Of a stretch of 64,000 nt of DNA, positions 24,268 through 33,189 are shown piece after piece. Source of the DNA: RGIG6353 sp045653035 (lineage in GTDB: Bacteria > Bacillota > Clostridia > Oscillospirales > SIG627); contig JAZOLO010000007.1 of assembly GCA_045653035.1 (NCBI GenBank), positions 3,927 through 67,926 of the forward strand, read 5' to 3'. The position numbers and the translations under genes were made by a program. Below the pieces are notes generated by a model, which worked only from the letters and a program-made list of their open reading frames with translations, was not told the DNA's origin and ran no database searches. The stretch's first letter is position 1. Each line of letters starts with the position of its first letter.

Positions 24268-25689
24268 ATGAAGAAGATTATAGCTTTATTTTTGTGTTTT
24301 GTTTTGTGCCTTTCCTTTGTGGCATGCGATAAGGATGCTTCGGATAAAGGCGGGAAAGTCAAGAACGCCAAGGTAGGAGACACCCTTAAAGCTCCCGAAA
24401 AGATTGCAGAGCTTGACGATTTCGAGAAGCTCACCGTTTACGTGGAGTTTGTCGCAGAGGCTCTTGGCATAAAGAGAAACGAAACAAACTCTTACTATAA
24501 AAACGGTGACACCGCTATTTATTATTATGAAATGAATGATACGGCGGCAGATTTTTCAATGTCTTACGTCACCACCGTAAAGGATGGCAAATCTACTTCT
24601 TACTATGAGGGCTGGAGCGATTTTGAGCCTATTGAGGGCATAATGGAAGGAATGACCGACGAGGAATACCATCTTACAAATCTCGCATACCTCGGTATCA
24701 ACCCCGAAAATGACAAAACTATAGTAGAATACGTAAAGGAAAAGGACGATACCTTTGACGGCAAGGACTGCTACGTTTATACAGTAAAGTATGAGGAAAC
24801 CGACAGCGAAGAAGAATTTTCCGACTCTACCGTTTGGGTAGACAAAAAGACGGGTCTTTGGCTTAAGAGCTCATTCACCGTTGACGGCAGTGAGATAACG
24901 AGAGTTATTACAGGCGTTGAGGAGTCAGTGTCTTCAATCCCTGGAACACTTCCCGCAAATATTGAAAGCACCGACATTTATAACACCTTGAATTTCAGAC
25001 TTACTGCAAAGAAGCTTGACACCTCAAACCCCAATTTTGCAGGCGTTATAACCTTTGAAGCGGAAAACAAGAGTGATAAGGATATAAGAGTTTATACAAA
25101 CAGCTTTGATATAAACGGACTTGCTCTTGCACAGAAAGCGTTTGACGAGACTGTTTTAGCAGGCGAGACGGTAGAATTTGAATGTAATATCCCCGATTCT
25201 TCGGCAGAGCTTGCAGGAATTGAAATAATAAAGGAAATAACAATGTCACTTCACCTTGAAACCGCAGACGGCACGGTTGTGGAGAATATTGAGGCAGAGA
25301 GAATAAAGACAGATGCTCCCGCACTTTTCGTACAGGAAATAGACAAAACAGGTACGGAGATACTGAACGAAAACGGAGTAAGAGTAGTTTTCCAGAGCTT
25401 TGAATTTGAAAATGGCAGACCCATGTTCAAGGCGTGGATTGAAAACAGCTTCACCGAGCCTGTGAGAGTTACAATAAACCTCAATAAGATAAACGGTGAG
25501 GAATACGACGACTTTGAAAAGCTTTATATGCCAAGCGACTCCGAGGGCTATTCGGCGTTCTATCTTTCGGACGAGAAAATAACAGAGCTTGAAAGCATTG
25601 AAATAACGGCAGAAGCCTTTTCTGGTGCACTCTTTAACTCCGACAGAGTAACCGAGGAAACAGAGCCTATTACAATAGAGCTTAAATAA
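24268..25689 (+). CDS. Secreted lipoprotein, unknown function
   Basis: Protein of 473 residues. The signal peptide ends in a lipobox (LSFVAC, lipidated Cys at residue 20). The mature protein is acidic and Thr/Ser/Glu-rich. The first part (about 50-230) contains a YYEGWSDFEPIEG segment and a region like outer-surface sensor lipoproteins (KDCYVYTVKYEETD, VWVDKKTGLWLKSSF). The second part (about 240-470) looks like two immunoglobulin-like beta domains. No enzyme motif is visible. Shine-Dalgarno AGGAGG precedes the ATG; a consensus promoter and a terminator make it a single-gene unit. Confidence 0.8.
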   Translation: MKKIIALFLCFVLCLSFVACDKDASDKGGKVKNAKVGDTLKAPEKIAELDDFEKLTVYVEFVAEALGIKRNETNSYYKNGDTAIYYYEMNDTAADFSMSYVTTVKDGKSTSYYEGWSDFEPIEGIMEGMTDEEYHLTNLAYLGINPENDKTIVEYVKEKDDTFDGKDCYVYTVKYEETDSEEEFSDSTVWVDKKTGLWLKSSFTVDGSEITRVITGVEESVSSIPGTLPANIESTDIYNTLNFRLTAKKLDTSNPNFAGVITFEAENKSDKDIRVYTNSFDINGLALAQKAFDETVLAGETVEFECNIPDSSAELAGIEIIKEITMSLHLETADGTVVENIEAERIKTDAPALFVQEIDKTGTEILNENGVRVVFQSFEFENGRPMFKAWIENSFTEPVRVTINLNKINGEEYDDFEKLYMPSDSEGYSAFYLSDEKITELESIEITAEAFSGALFNSDRVTEETEPITIELK

Positions 25690-25690
25690 C

Positions 25691-25726
25691 AAAAATATGA
25701 CATCGGGAAACCGATGTCATATTTTT
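25691..25726. terminator. Bidirectional terminator between lipoprotein and hemW
   Basis: AAAAATATGACATCGG/CCGATGTCATATTTTT with loop GAAA; overlaps the last codons of hemW. Serves both convergent genes. Confidence 0.85.
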
Positions 25727-26838
25727 AATTCTTCAAGTATTTTTACTATAACCGAATTGGAAACGTAAAAGCCTTTATCGGTGAGTGCGATGCAGTTTCC
25801 GTGTGTTCTTAAAAGTCCGTTTTTTTCAAGAGTATTAACAAGGTCGAAAAACTCATTTGTAAGAGTAATTTTGTACTCCTTTTCGAGCCTTTTAAGGTCA
25901 AGCCCGTCGGAGAGACGAAGGGAAAGGAAGATAAATTCTTCCGTTCTGTCCTTTTCGGTGTTTTGGTATACTTCCTCTTTTTCAGGGCTCTCGATAAACG
26001 CTTTTATACTGTCGCCAAAGGCGTAGCGTTCACCCTCGAAATAGGAGTGTGCCGATGCCCCAAGTCCTATATATTCCTCCGCTTTCCAGTACTTCTCGTT
26101 GTGGCGTGAGCGGAAGCCCTTTTTTGCAAAGTTTGAAATCTCATAATGCTCAAAGCCGTTTTCTTCAAGCATTTTACATGCGGTGAGGTACATCTCGCGG
26201 TCATTTTCGGGGAGGTGCAAGTTCTCGCCCTTTTTTTGCTTCTTCCCGAAAACGGTGTTTTCTTCTATAGATAAAGAGTAAACCGATATATGCGAGAGGG
26301 GGAGAGAGAGGGCGGTGTCAAGGCTTTCTTTAAGCGACTTTTCCGTTTGATAGGGGATACCCAGCATCAGGTCGAGGGATATATTGTCAAAGCCCCCCTT
26401 ACTTGCTGTGAGAATTGTGTCTACTGCCTCGTCGCGAGTGTGACCTCTGCCGAGAGCGTGAAGCTCAATATCCGAAAAGCTCTGTACTCCAACGGAAAGG
26501 CGGTTTATACCAAGGTCATGAAATGCCGAAAGCTTGTCCCCGTCTTTGACCGTCATGGGATTTGCTTCAAGGGTTATTTCGGCACCCTTTTCAATAATAA
26601 AGGCGTCATTTAATGCCGTCATCACCCTTTCAAGCTCTGAGGGCGAAAAGAGGGAGGGTGTACCTCCCCCGAAAAAAACGGTGTCAATTTTTATTTTTTT
26701 GTCCTGAAAATTCAAGGCTTCCCTTATGAGAGCGTTGATATAATCACTTTTTGCCCTGTGGTCGGCAGTAGAATAAAAGTCGCAGTAATTGCACTTTTTC
26801 TCACAAAAGGGGAAGTGGATATAAAGTCCTCTATTCAT
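25717..26838 (-). CDS. hemW: Heme chaperone HemW-like radical SAM protein
   Basis: 373 residues from the ATG at 26838. The radical SAM cluster motif is CEKKCNYCDF near the N-terminus; the C-x-x-C-D-F form is that of HemW, not the C-x-C form of coproporphyrinogen dehydrogenase HemN. FFGGGTPSLF, RLSVGVQSF and GLGASAHSY are shared family blocks. HemW proteins bind heme and deliver it to targets; many such genes are labelled coproporphyrinogen oxidase. The start overlaps the lepA stop by 8 bases, the widespread lepA-hemW pair. Confidence 0.93.
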   Translation of the reverse strand: MNRGLYIHFPFCEKKCNYCDFYSTADHRAKSDYINALIREALNFQDKKIKIDTVFFGGGTPSLFSPSELERVMTALNDAFIIEKGAEITLEANPMTVKDGDKLSAFHDLGINRLSVGVQSFSDIELHALGRGHTRDEAVDTILTASKGGFDNISLDLMLGIPYQTEKSLKESLDTALSLPLSHISVYSLSIEENTVFGKKQKKGENLHLPENDREMYLTACKMLEENGFEHYEISNFAKKGFRSRHNEKYWKAEEYIGLGASAHSYFEGERYAFGDSIKAFIESPEKEEVYQNTEKDRTEEFIFLSLRLSDGLDLKRLEKEYKITLTNEFFDLVNTLEKNGLLRTHGNCIALTDKGFYVSNSVIVKILEELKI

Positions 26839-28636
26839 CAAATTTGAGTACCGCCATAAATGCCTCCTGTGGTACTTCAACTGTACCGAGGGTACGCATC
26901 TTCTTTTTACCTTCCTTTTGTTTTTCAAGAAGCTTTTTCTTTCTTGTGATGTCACCGCCGTAGCATTTCGCAAGAACGTCTTTTCTCATTGCCTTAACGG
27001 TCTCTCTTGCGATTACCTTACCGCCGATAGCTGCCTGAACGGGAATTTCAAAAAGCTGACGGGGAATATTCTCTTTGAGCTTTTCTACAATCTTTCTCGC
27101 TCTTGCATACGCCTTTTCCGAATGAACTATAAAGGAAAGTGCATCAACGATAGAGCCGTTGAGAAGAATATCAAGCTTTACAAGACTCGCCTTTTCGTAG
27201 CCCGCAAGCTCATAGTCAAGAGAGGCATAGCCCTTTGTTCTTGACTTCAAAGCGTCAAAGAAGTCGTAGATAATTTCGTTTAAGGGGAGTGAATAGTGAA
27301 GCTCGGCACGGTCGGATGTGATATACTTCATATCCTTGAAGGTACCGCGTCTTTCCTGACAAAGCTCCATTATAGTTCCAACATAGTCAACGGGAGTGAG
27401 TATTGTCGCCTTGACAATAGGCTCACAGGTCTCCTCCGCCTCGTCACCTGTGGGGAAGTTCTGGGGATTGTCGATATACTTTACCTCGCCGTTCTTCATT
27501 ACTATCTTGTAGATAACGCCTGGGGCGGTGGTGATAAGGTCGAGATTGAACTCACGCTCGAGTCTGTCCTGAATAACCTCCATGTGAAGAAGGCCTAAAA
27601 ATCCGCAACGGAAGCCGAAGCCGAGAGCAATCGAGCTTTCCGCCTCAAAAACAAGGGCGGCATCGTTGAGCTGAAGCTTTTCAAGGGCATCGCGGAGGTC
27701 ACCGTATTTCGCACCGTCTGCAGGGTAGATACCGCTGTAAACCATGGGGAGTGCCTCTTTGTAGCCAGGGAACGCCTCGTCTGTGGGATTTTCCGCAAGA
27801 GTAACGGTGTCACCCACCTTGGTCTCCGAAAGTGACTTGATACTTGCGGTGATGTATGCAACCTCACCCGCTCTAACCTCGTCACGAGGCTCAAGCCCAA
27901 ATGGACGAAGGTGTCCTACCTCCACTACCTCAAACTCGGCAGAGGTATTCATCATCTTTATTTTGTCGCCCACCTTGAGCTTTCCGTCGAATATTCTAAC
28001 GTAAACGATAACGCCTCGGTAGGAGTCGTAGGTAGCGTCAAAGATAAGTGCCTTGAGGGGCTTTTCGGTATCGGCTTTGGGGGCGGGAATATCCTTTATT
28101 ACCGCTTCAAGCACGTCCTCAATGTTGAGTCCCGTCTTTGCCGAAACGCAAGGTGCGTCCTCGGCAGGAATACCGATAACGTCCTCTATCTCACGCTTTA
28201 CGCTGTCGGGGTCGGCGGAGGGGAGGTCGATTTTATTTATAACGGGAATTATCTCAAGGTCGCTTTCAAGTGCAAGATAGGTGTTCGCAAGAGTCTGTGC
28301 CTCAATGCCTTGAGTTGCATCTACAACAAGGAGCGCCCCCTCACAAGCGGAGAGTGAGCGTGAAACCTCGTAGTTGAAGTCAACGTGACCTGGTGTGTCG
28401 ATAAGGTTAAGAGAATACACCTCACCATCCTTGGCAGTATATTCAAGCTTTACGGCTCTCGCCTTGATGGTGATGCCCCTTTCCCTTTCAAGCTCCATAT
28501 TGTCAAGGAGCTGTTCCTCCATCTCGCGTCGGCTGACAGTACCCGTATGCTCAAGAAGTCTGTCGGCAAGAGTACTCTTTCCATGGTCGATGTGTGCAAT
28601 TATAGAAAAATTACGAATGTTTTCGGGTTTGTACAT
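26831..28636 (-). CDS. lepA: Elongation factor 4 (LepA)
   Basis: Translational GTPase of 601 residues, the family length. G1 AHIDHGKSTLADRLL, G2/effector with RERGITIKARAV, G3 DTPGHVDF, G4 NKIDLPSADP. Then EF-G-like domains II, III and V, and the LepA-specific C-terminal domain with KKLLEKQKEGKKKMRTLG. Back-translocates or remodels stalled ribosomes. First gene of the lepA-hemW operon. Confidence 0.98.
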   Translation of the reverse strand: MYKPENIRNFSIIAHIDHGKSTLADRLLEHTGTVSRREMEEQLLDNMELERERGITIKARAVKLEYTAKDGEVYSLNLIDTPGHVDFNYEVSRSLSACEGALLVVDATQGIEAQTLANTYLALESDLEIIPVINKIDLPSADPDSVKREIEDVIGIPAEDAPCVSAKTGLNIEDVLEAVIKDIPAPKADTEKPLKALIFDATYDSYRGVIVYVRIFDGKLKVGDKIKMMNTSAEFEVVEVGHLRPFGLEPRDEVRAGEVAYITASIKSLSETKVGDTVTLAENPTDEAFPGYKEALPMVYSGIYPADGAKYGDLRDALEKLQLNDAALVFEAESSIALGFGFRCGFLGLLHMEVIQDRLEREFNLDLITTAPGVIYKIVMKNGEVKYIDNPQNFPTGDEAEETCEPIVKATILTPVDYVGTIMELCQERRGTFKDMKYITSDRAELHYSLPLNEIIYDFFDALKSRTKGYASLDYELAGYEKASLVKLDILLNGSIVDALSFIVHSEKAYARARKIVEKLKENIPRQLFEIPVQAAIGGKVIARETVKAMRKDVLAKCYGGDITRKKKLLEKQKEGKKKMRTLGTVEVPQEAFMAVLKFDE

Positions 28637-28672
28637 AGTTTTTTCCTTTATATATTAGGGTTGTTACTTAGT

Positions 28673-28701
28673 AGTATACCACATTACAAAAATACGGTCA
28701 A
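28673..28701 (-). promoter_or_regulatory. Sigma-A promoter of lepA-hemW
   Basis: TTGACC (28696-28701), 17-base spacer, TATACT (28673-28678) on the minus strand, 37 bases before lepA. Confidence 0.75.
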
Positions 28702-28745
28702 GAGATTTTGTGAATATCGGGGGAGTAATGTATTATGGTGTAATC

Positions 28746-28774
28746 TTGAATTTTGGAAAAAATTGTGATATAAT
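28746..28774 (+). promoter_or_regulatory. Sigma-A promoter of the protease lipoprotein
   Basis: TTGAAT (28746-28751), 17-base spacer, TATAAT (28769-28774), 44 bases before the start codon. Confidence 0.75.
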
Positions 28775-28817
28775 CTGTTAAAACAGTTTTTTCTTTAATT
28801 TGCTTTTGGAGGATAAA

Positions 28818-30389
28818 ATGCTTAAAAAACTCAATTATCTTTTAATGATAATATTACTAATGTTTGTGTTTATATCATGTAAAGAAAAACATATACATAA
28901 ATTTGATGAATGGGTTGTAGTTAGTGATGCCACATGTACTGAATCAGGGGAACAAACACGTTTTTGTGCTTGTGGTGAAAGTGAAACTGAAATTATAGAT
29001 CTTACAGGTCATATAGAGGTTATAGACGAGGCGGTAGATGTCACTTGCCTCACAGAAGGCAAAACCGAAGGAAGTCATTGCTCTGTGTGCGGTGAGATTT
29101 TTATACCACAAGTAATAATCCCAAAATTAGAACATACCGAGATTGTTGATGAAGCAATTGTTGCTACATGTACAAAAGAAGGTAAAACCGAAGGGAGTCA
29201 TTGCTCTGTATGCAGCACAGTGATTATTCCCCAAAATGTTATTCCAGCAATTCCTCATGTTGAAAGTAAATGGATTGTTGATATAGTAGCAACAATAGAT
29301 TCAGTTGGTAAGAGGCATACAGAATGTGTTTGTTGCGGAGTACAAATACATACAGAAATTATTCCAATAGTTCAGTTATCCAAAAGTGATATTATATCAA
29401 AATTACAAGATTCTGTAATAAAAGTAATTTGTTATGATTATGATGGGAAAACCGAAATATCTCAAGGTTCAGGTTTTTTTATAGATAGTCAAGGAACATT
29501 CATTACAAATGCTCATGTTATAGAAGATTGCTACTACATTAAAGTTCAAACACGATTTGGTCTTACATATGATGTTGACGCTATATGTGACTATAACTAT
29601 ACTTATTCTGATTATGCTATTTGTAAAGTAAAGAATTATTATCTGTCACAACCTGTAGAGTTTTCTTCTTCGGCAAATGTAGGGGATACAGTGTATGCAT
29701 TGGGATATCCAAATGACGCTTTTATTATGAGCACCACAAGTGGAATAATTACAAGTACAGATACAGTTGACGGTACAAAGAATTTTTATTCAAACACAGC
29801 AAAAATCGACCATGGAAGCAGTGGAGGTGTTTTGGTTGATGCTAAAGGTAGAGTGTTAGGTATAACGACAGGAATATTAGAAGATGGAGAATATGCCGCT
29901 TTGAAGTATCAAGATTTCAAATTCGATGCAGAACGTATTCATATTAGCGGTACTGAACCGTTAAAATATTTTCATACAGTAAAAGAATATAATTTAAGCT
30001 CTTTTTCAATGTCAAATTATTTTGACATTTATATAGATGTTATTTCTTATACTCAAACTAGTGTATACTATAACGTCAGTGTTCGACTTAAAGATCGCTA
30101 TCGAAATGCAAAAATTTTGCTAGATAGCTATGGCTCGGCTACAATAACAGTAAAACTTGAAACTATTTATGATTACTATGAGACTATGAGCTATGGAACA
30201 TATCATCAAAATAAAACTACTAATGATACAATATATTTAAGATATTATTCTACAGATGATTTAATATATGGGAAATCAGCATCTTGTAGCAGTTCAATAT
30301 TTATATTCAATGACTATTATAGCATGAAGAAAAGCTATGAGGCAGAATTTGGCATCTTGCAATCAGGAACAATACTGTTTTTTGATTAA
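28818..30389 (+). CDS. Lipoprotein trypsin-like serine protease with Cys-pair repeats
   Basis: Protein of 523 residues. Signal peptide with lipobox VFISC (Cys 21). Residues about 25-185 are four related ~43-residue repeats with Cys pairs (FCACG, HCSVCG, HCSVCS, CVCCG), each preceded by a conserved TEGKTEGS-like turn. Residues about 200-370 are a trypsin/HtrA-type protease: GSGFFIDSQGTFITNAHVIE (His), SDYAICKV (Asp), KIDHGSSGGVL (Ser), so the triad is complete. The last 150 residues are Tyr/Ser-rich and unrecognised; no PDZ is seen. GGAGG precedes ATG 28818. The A+T-rich coding differs from the flanking lepA. Confidence 0.87.
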   Translation: MLKKLNYLLMIILLMFVFISCKEKHIHKFDEWVVVSDATCTESGEQTRFCACGESETEIIDLTGHIEVIDEAVDVTCLTEGKTEGSHCSVCGEIFIPQVIIPKLEHTEIVDEAIVATCTKEGKTEGSHCSVCSTVIIPQNVIPAIPHVESKWIVDIVATIDSVGKRHTECVCCGVQIHTEIIPIVQLSKSDIISKLQDSVIKVICYDYDGKTEISQGSGFFIDSQGTFITNAHVIEDCYYIKVQTRFGLTYDVDAICDYNYTYSDYAICKVKNYYLSQPVEFSSSANVGDTVYALGYPNDAFIMSTTSGIITSTDTVDGTKNFYSNTAKIDHGSSGGVLVDAKGRVLGITTGILEDGEYAALKYQDFKFDAERIHISGTEPLKYFHTVKEYNLSSFSMSNYFDIYIDVISYTQTSVYYNVSVRLKDRYRNAKILLDSYGSATITVKLETIYDYYETMSYGTYHQNKTTNDTIYLRYYSTDDLIYGKSASCSSSIFIFNDYYSMKKSYEAEFGILQSGTILFFD

Positions 30390-30441
30390 AATTTTCCTTA
30401 TTCATGTCTTGAAAAGCAAGTTTATAAAAAAGAAACAAAAC

Positions 30442-30472
30442 ATGGGCTGTAGCAAATTTTGCTACAGCCCAT
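30442..30472. terminator. Terminator between the two protease genes
   Basis: ATGGGCTGTAGCAAA/TTTGCTACAGCCCAT, a 15-base perfect stem between convergent genes. The rest of 30390-30588 shows nothing else. Confidence 0.75.
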
Positions 30473-30588
30473 AAACTTGTATAAAATCATAAATCATTTT
30501 AGGGGAGACGTGCAATAGTTGTTAATTTTTATTGAAAACAGCTAACTTGGTAACGTTCCTTGTTTAATATATTTTCAAAAAACGATTT

Positions 30589-32763
30589 TTAATAATTATA
30601 AAAGCCCATGTCTTCTGCGGTTATTCCTATTTCGGCAAAAAACGTATCAAGATAAGTACATATCATGTCAACCATGATAGAAGCGGTTTCTCTTACTTCT
30701 TTTTCGTCTTGCGATGAGTATATATTATCACGAGTATATCCTAACAAAGTATTACTATTATAAGTATTAGCATATAAAACGCCACTCATTTGATATCCGT
30801 TATAAGTTCTATATACCCATTCATAAACTCCATTGAAATCATACATTATTATAACTAAAACATCCTTTTCGTATGTGGTACGGCTGGTGATAATTAAAGA
30901 TAAATCTAAGCTATCATTATTATATTGAGCTTGCCAATTATAAAGGAAATTCTCTGTATATCCTTTTTTTGCAGTAATAGTAAAAAAGCCACCGGCGGAG
31001 GACTCAATATAGTTACCCTTACTGATTATATAATTCTTAGCCTTTGTGAAATCATCCTCTTCCACTTGATAAGGGTACCATTTTTGAGGAACGAAGCTGT
31101 CGTATCCAAAATCTTTCAAGGTTAAATTAAAATTTTGTGATTTTAGAAACTCGTCAAAAAAGCCAAGCAGAAACACTAAACCGTCTTGATAGGTTTCCAT
31201 AAGAGATTCTGTTGTCCAGCCTCCACCGCTGCAGCTTTCGTGTTTTAAGGGAGTGAATGCAGTAAAGGAGCTTTTTGAGAAATATCCTGAAGTTACGTTT
31301 TCTTCGTCCGATTTGCTTGTATAGGTAGCATAATAGTAAGCGGAATCAGTATCGGTAAGGTCGGTGCTGACAAATCTAATATCGCCGTTATCAAAAATTA
31401 TCGAATAATCTATACACAGGCTTTGTTCGTTTTGATAGTAAGTCAATGCAAACGTTTCATAATTTGATTTTATAATATCATAACAAACATATCCATTTCC
31501 CGTCGAATTATAATTATTTTGCACCCATTCAGACAAAGTATCATAAATTGTATGTTTACTGTCAAAAAGCTGTGAAAGAGTTAACGATTTGTCAAGTTTT
31601 ATATTTTCAAGCTCGCTTATGGACACTGCAAAGTTAAGATTTTGAGAATCAGTTAATACCAAAGTATTAACACCTATTACTTCACCATATTCGTTTATAA
31701 GCGGACCGCCTGAATTTCCGTTAGTAATAGATGCATCGTGCTGAATATAACTTACGTTGTCTAAAACTCTGTTGTAATAGGTTATTATGCCTTTAGAAAA
31801 CGTATTAGTAAGTCCACGCGATGAACCGATTGCGTAAACGGTATTACCTGTAGCAGAGTCTTTTTCGCATATTGTAGCGTGTGCTAAATTGACCCCGTCA
31901 ATTTTAAGTATCGCTAAATCAATATTCTCGTCATATCCCAGTACTGATTTGATTTCATATTCAATGCCGTTTATTATAATTTTAGCTGAATATCCACCAT
32001 CAATAACGTGATAATTTGTTATTACTTTGCCGTCTTCCGTGTAAATAAAACCAGTTCCAATAGATATAGCGTTACCTGATTTATCGAAGCAAGTAATTTC
32101 TCCTACGTATTTTTTGGCTTGTTCGTTAAGCTCCTCGGCTGAATAAATCTTTTGTGACGGTTCAGCGTTCACTGCTTTTACGTAACGGGCTAATGCCATA
32201 CATAATTCTGCACGTGTAATATTTTCTGTTGCTCTAAAGGTTCCATTCTCCTCAAGAGGCATTATTCCGTTTGAGATAACCTTAAGCACGTCATTGCTTG
32301 CCCAAGAGGATACGTTGTCGTTGATAGTTATGTCAGATGACGCTAATTCAAGTTTTACAATACGACTGATTATAGCACAGGTTTGCTCTCGTGTTAGCTT
32401 ATTGTTTCCGCGGAAAGTATTATCTTCAAAGCCATTGATATATCCGGCTTGCTTGGCGATAAGCACGTGACCGTAAAACCAATCCGTATTTTTTATATCA
32501 GCAAAATTGATTGTATGAGGGGTAGAAAAATCAAAAATGAGATTAACAATTTTGCAGAGTTCTGCTCTCGTTAATTCATTATCAGGTCTAAAAGTACCGT
32601 TTTCGTATCCTCCTACTATTCCCGCATCAGCCAATTTATACACTGCTTGGGATTTCTCGGAGTTGTCGCGTGGCAAATCATAAAAATCAGCAGCGATAAC
32701 GGATAAGGTTACAATAGTAGAAATAAATACAAAAGCAATGATAATACGCAACAATTTTTTCAT
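30589..32763 (-). CDS. Wall-attached serine protease (three SLH domains plus trypsin-like domain)
   Basis: Protein of 724 residues. Signal peptide 1-25. Three SLH repeats follow (about 27-70, 85-130 and 145-195; GGYENGTFRPDNELTRAELC, GFEDNTFRGNNKLTREQTC, ENGTFRATENITRAELC), predicting anchorage to the cell wall. Residues about 215-390 are an HtrA-like protease: TGFIYTEDGKVITNYHVI (His), NIDLAILKI (Asp), ITNGNSGGPL (Ser). The C-terminal ~330 residues are Tyr/Asn/Ser-rich without a recognised domain. Shine-Dalgarno GAGGAG precedes ATG. Convergent with the lipoprotein protease; the two may work on the same surface substrates. Confidence 0.9.
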   Translation of the reverse strand: MKKLLRIIIAFVFISTIVTLSVIAADFYDLPRDNSEKSQAVYKLADAGIVGGYENGTFRPDNELTRAELCKIVNLIFDFSTPHTINFADIKNTDWFYGHVLIAKQAGYINGFEDNTFRGNNKLTREQTCAIISRIVKLELASSDITINDNVSSWASNDVLKVISNGIMPLEENGTFRATENITRAELCMALARYVKAVNAEPSQKIYSAEELNEQAKKYVGEITCFDKSGNAISIGTGFIYTEDGKVITNYHVIDGGYSAKIIINGIEYEIKSVLGYDENIDLAILKIDGVNLAHATICEKDSATGNTVYAIGSSRGLTNTFSKGIITYYNRVLDNVSYIQHDASITNGNSGGPLINEYGEVIGVNTLVLTDSQNLNFAVSISELENIKLDKSLTLSQLFDSKHTIYDTLSEWVQNNYNSTGNGYVCYDIIKSNYETFALTYYQNEQSLCIDYSIIFDNGDIRFVSTDLTDTDSAYYYATYTSKSDEENVTSGYFSKSSFTAFTPLKHESCSGGGWTTESLMETYQDGLVFLLGFFDEFLKSQNFNLTLKDFGYDSFVPQKWYPYQVEEDDFTKAKNYIISKGNYIESSAGGFFTITAKKGYTENFLYNWQAQYNNDSLDLSLIITSRTTYEKDVLVIIMYDFNGVYEWVYRTYNGYQMSGVLYANTYNSNTLLGYTRDNIYSSQDEKEVRETASIMVDMICTYLDTFFAEIGITAEDMGFYNY

Positions 32764-32804
32764 AAGCTTCTCCTCGTAAAGACAAATATAAATTTATCAA
32801 CAAT

Positions 32805-32834
32805 ATTATAACATATACTAGTAAACTTTGTCAA
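32805..32834 (-). promoter_or_regulatory. Sigma-A promoter of the SLH protease
   Basis: TTGACA (32829-32834), 18-base spacer, TATAAT (32805-32810) on the minus strand, 42 bases before the start. Confidence 0.8.
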
Positions 32835-32855
32835 ATAATAACGTGGATAAAAGAA

Positions 32856-32889
32856 AATTCGGAATAGCAATTCCTTGCTATTCCGAATT
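32856..32889 (-). terminator. Terminator of the ferredoxin gene
   Basis: AATTCGGAATAGCAA/TTGCTATTCCGAATT, 15-base perfect stem, about 30 bases after the ferredoxin stop. Confidence 0.8.
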
Positions 32890-32920
32890 CTTATGTTTTA
32901 ACTTTCACTCGCGTCAAGTC

Positions 32921-33091
32921 TTATTCGGGCTTGGGAGCGTCAACAGGGCACACGCCTGCACATGTACCGCAGTCAATGCACTGGTCTGCGTCAATTACAG
33001 CCTTTCCGTCGCCTTCAGCAATACATTCAACGGGGCATTCACTGATGCAAGCACCGCAATTGATGCAATCGTCAGTAATTTTGTAAGCCAT
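32921..33091 (-). CDS. 2[4Fe-4S] ferredoxin
   Basis: Electron carrier of 56 residues with two C-x-x-C-x-x-C-x-x-x-C-P motifs (CINCGACISECP and CIDCGTCAGVCP), the clostridial ferredoxin pattern. The ATG at 33091 has a strong GGAGGT 9 bases upstream. It probably serves fermentation enzymes such as pyruvate:ferredoxin oxidoreductase and hydrogenase, none of which are in this window. Confidence 0.95.
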   Translation of the reverse strand: MAYKITDDCINCGACISECPVECIAEGDGKAVIDADQCIDCGTCAGVCPVDAPKPE

Positions 33092-33189
33092 TGTTATTAC
33101 CTCCATTTTGTTTTTTTACGTCGCTATTGTAACATAAAATAATGTAAATATAAATAGATTTTCAAAAATTTTTTCAAATTTTTAAAAAT

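Noticed and set aside
26918..28768. Plus-strand open frames opposite lepA
   Set aside because: Shadow frames without start signals; lepA is unambiguous.
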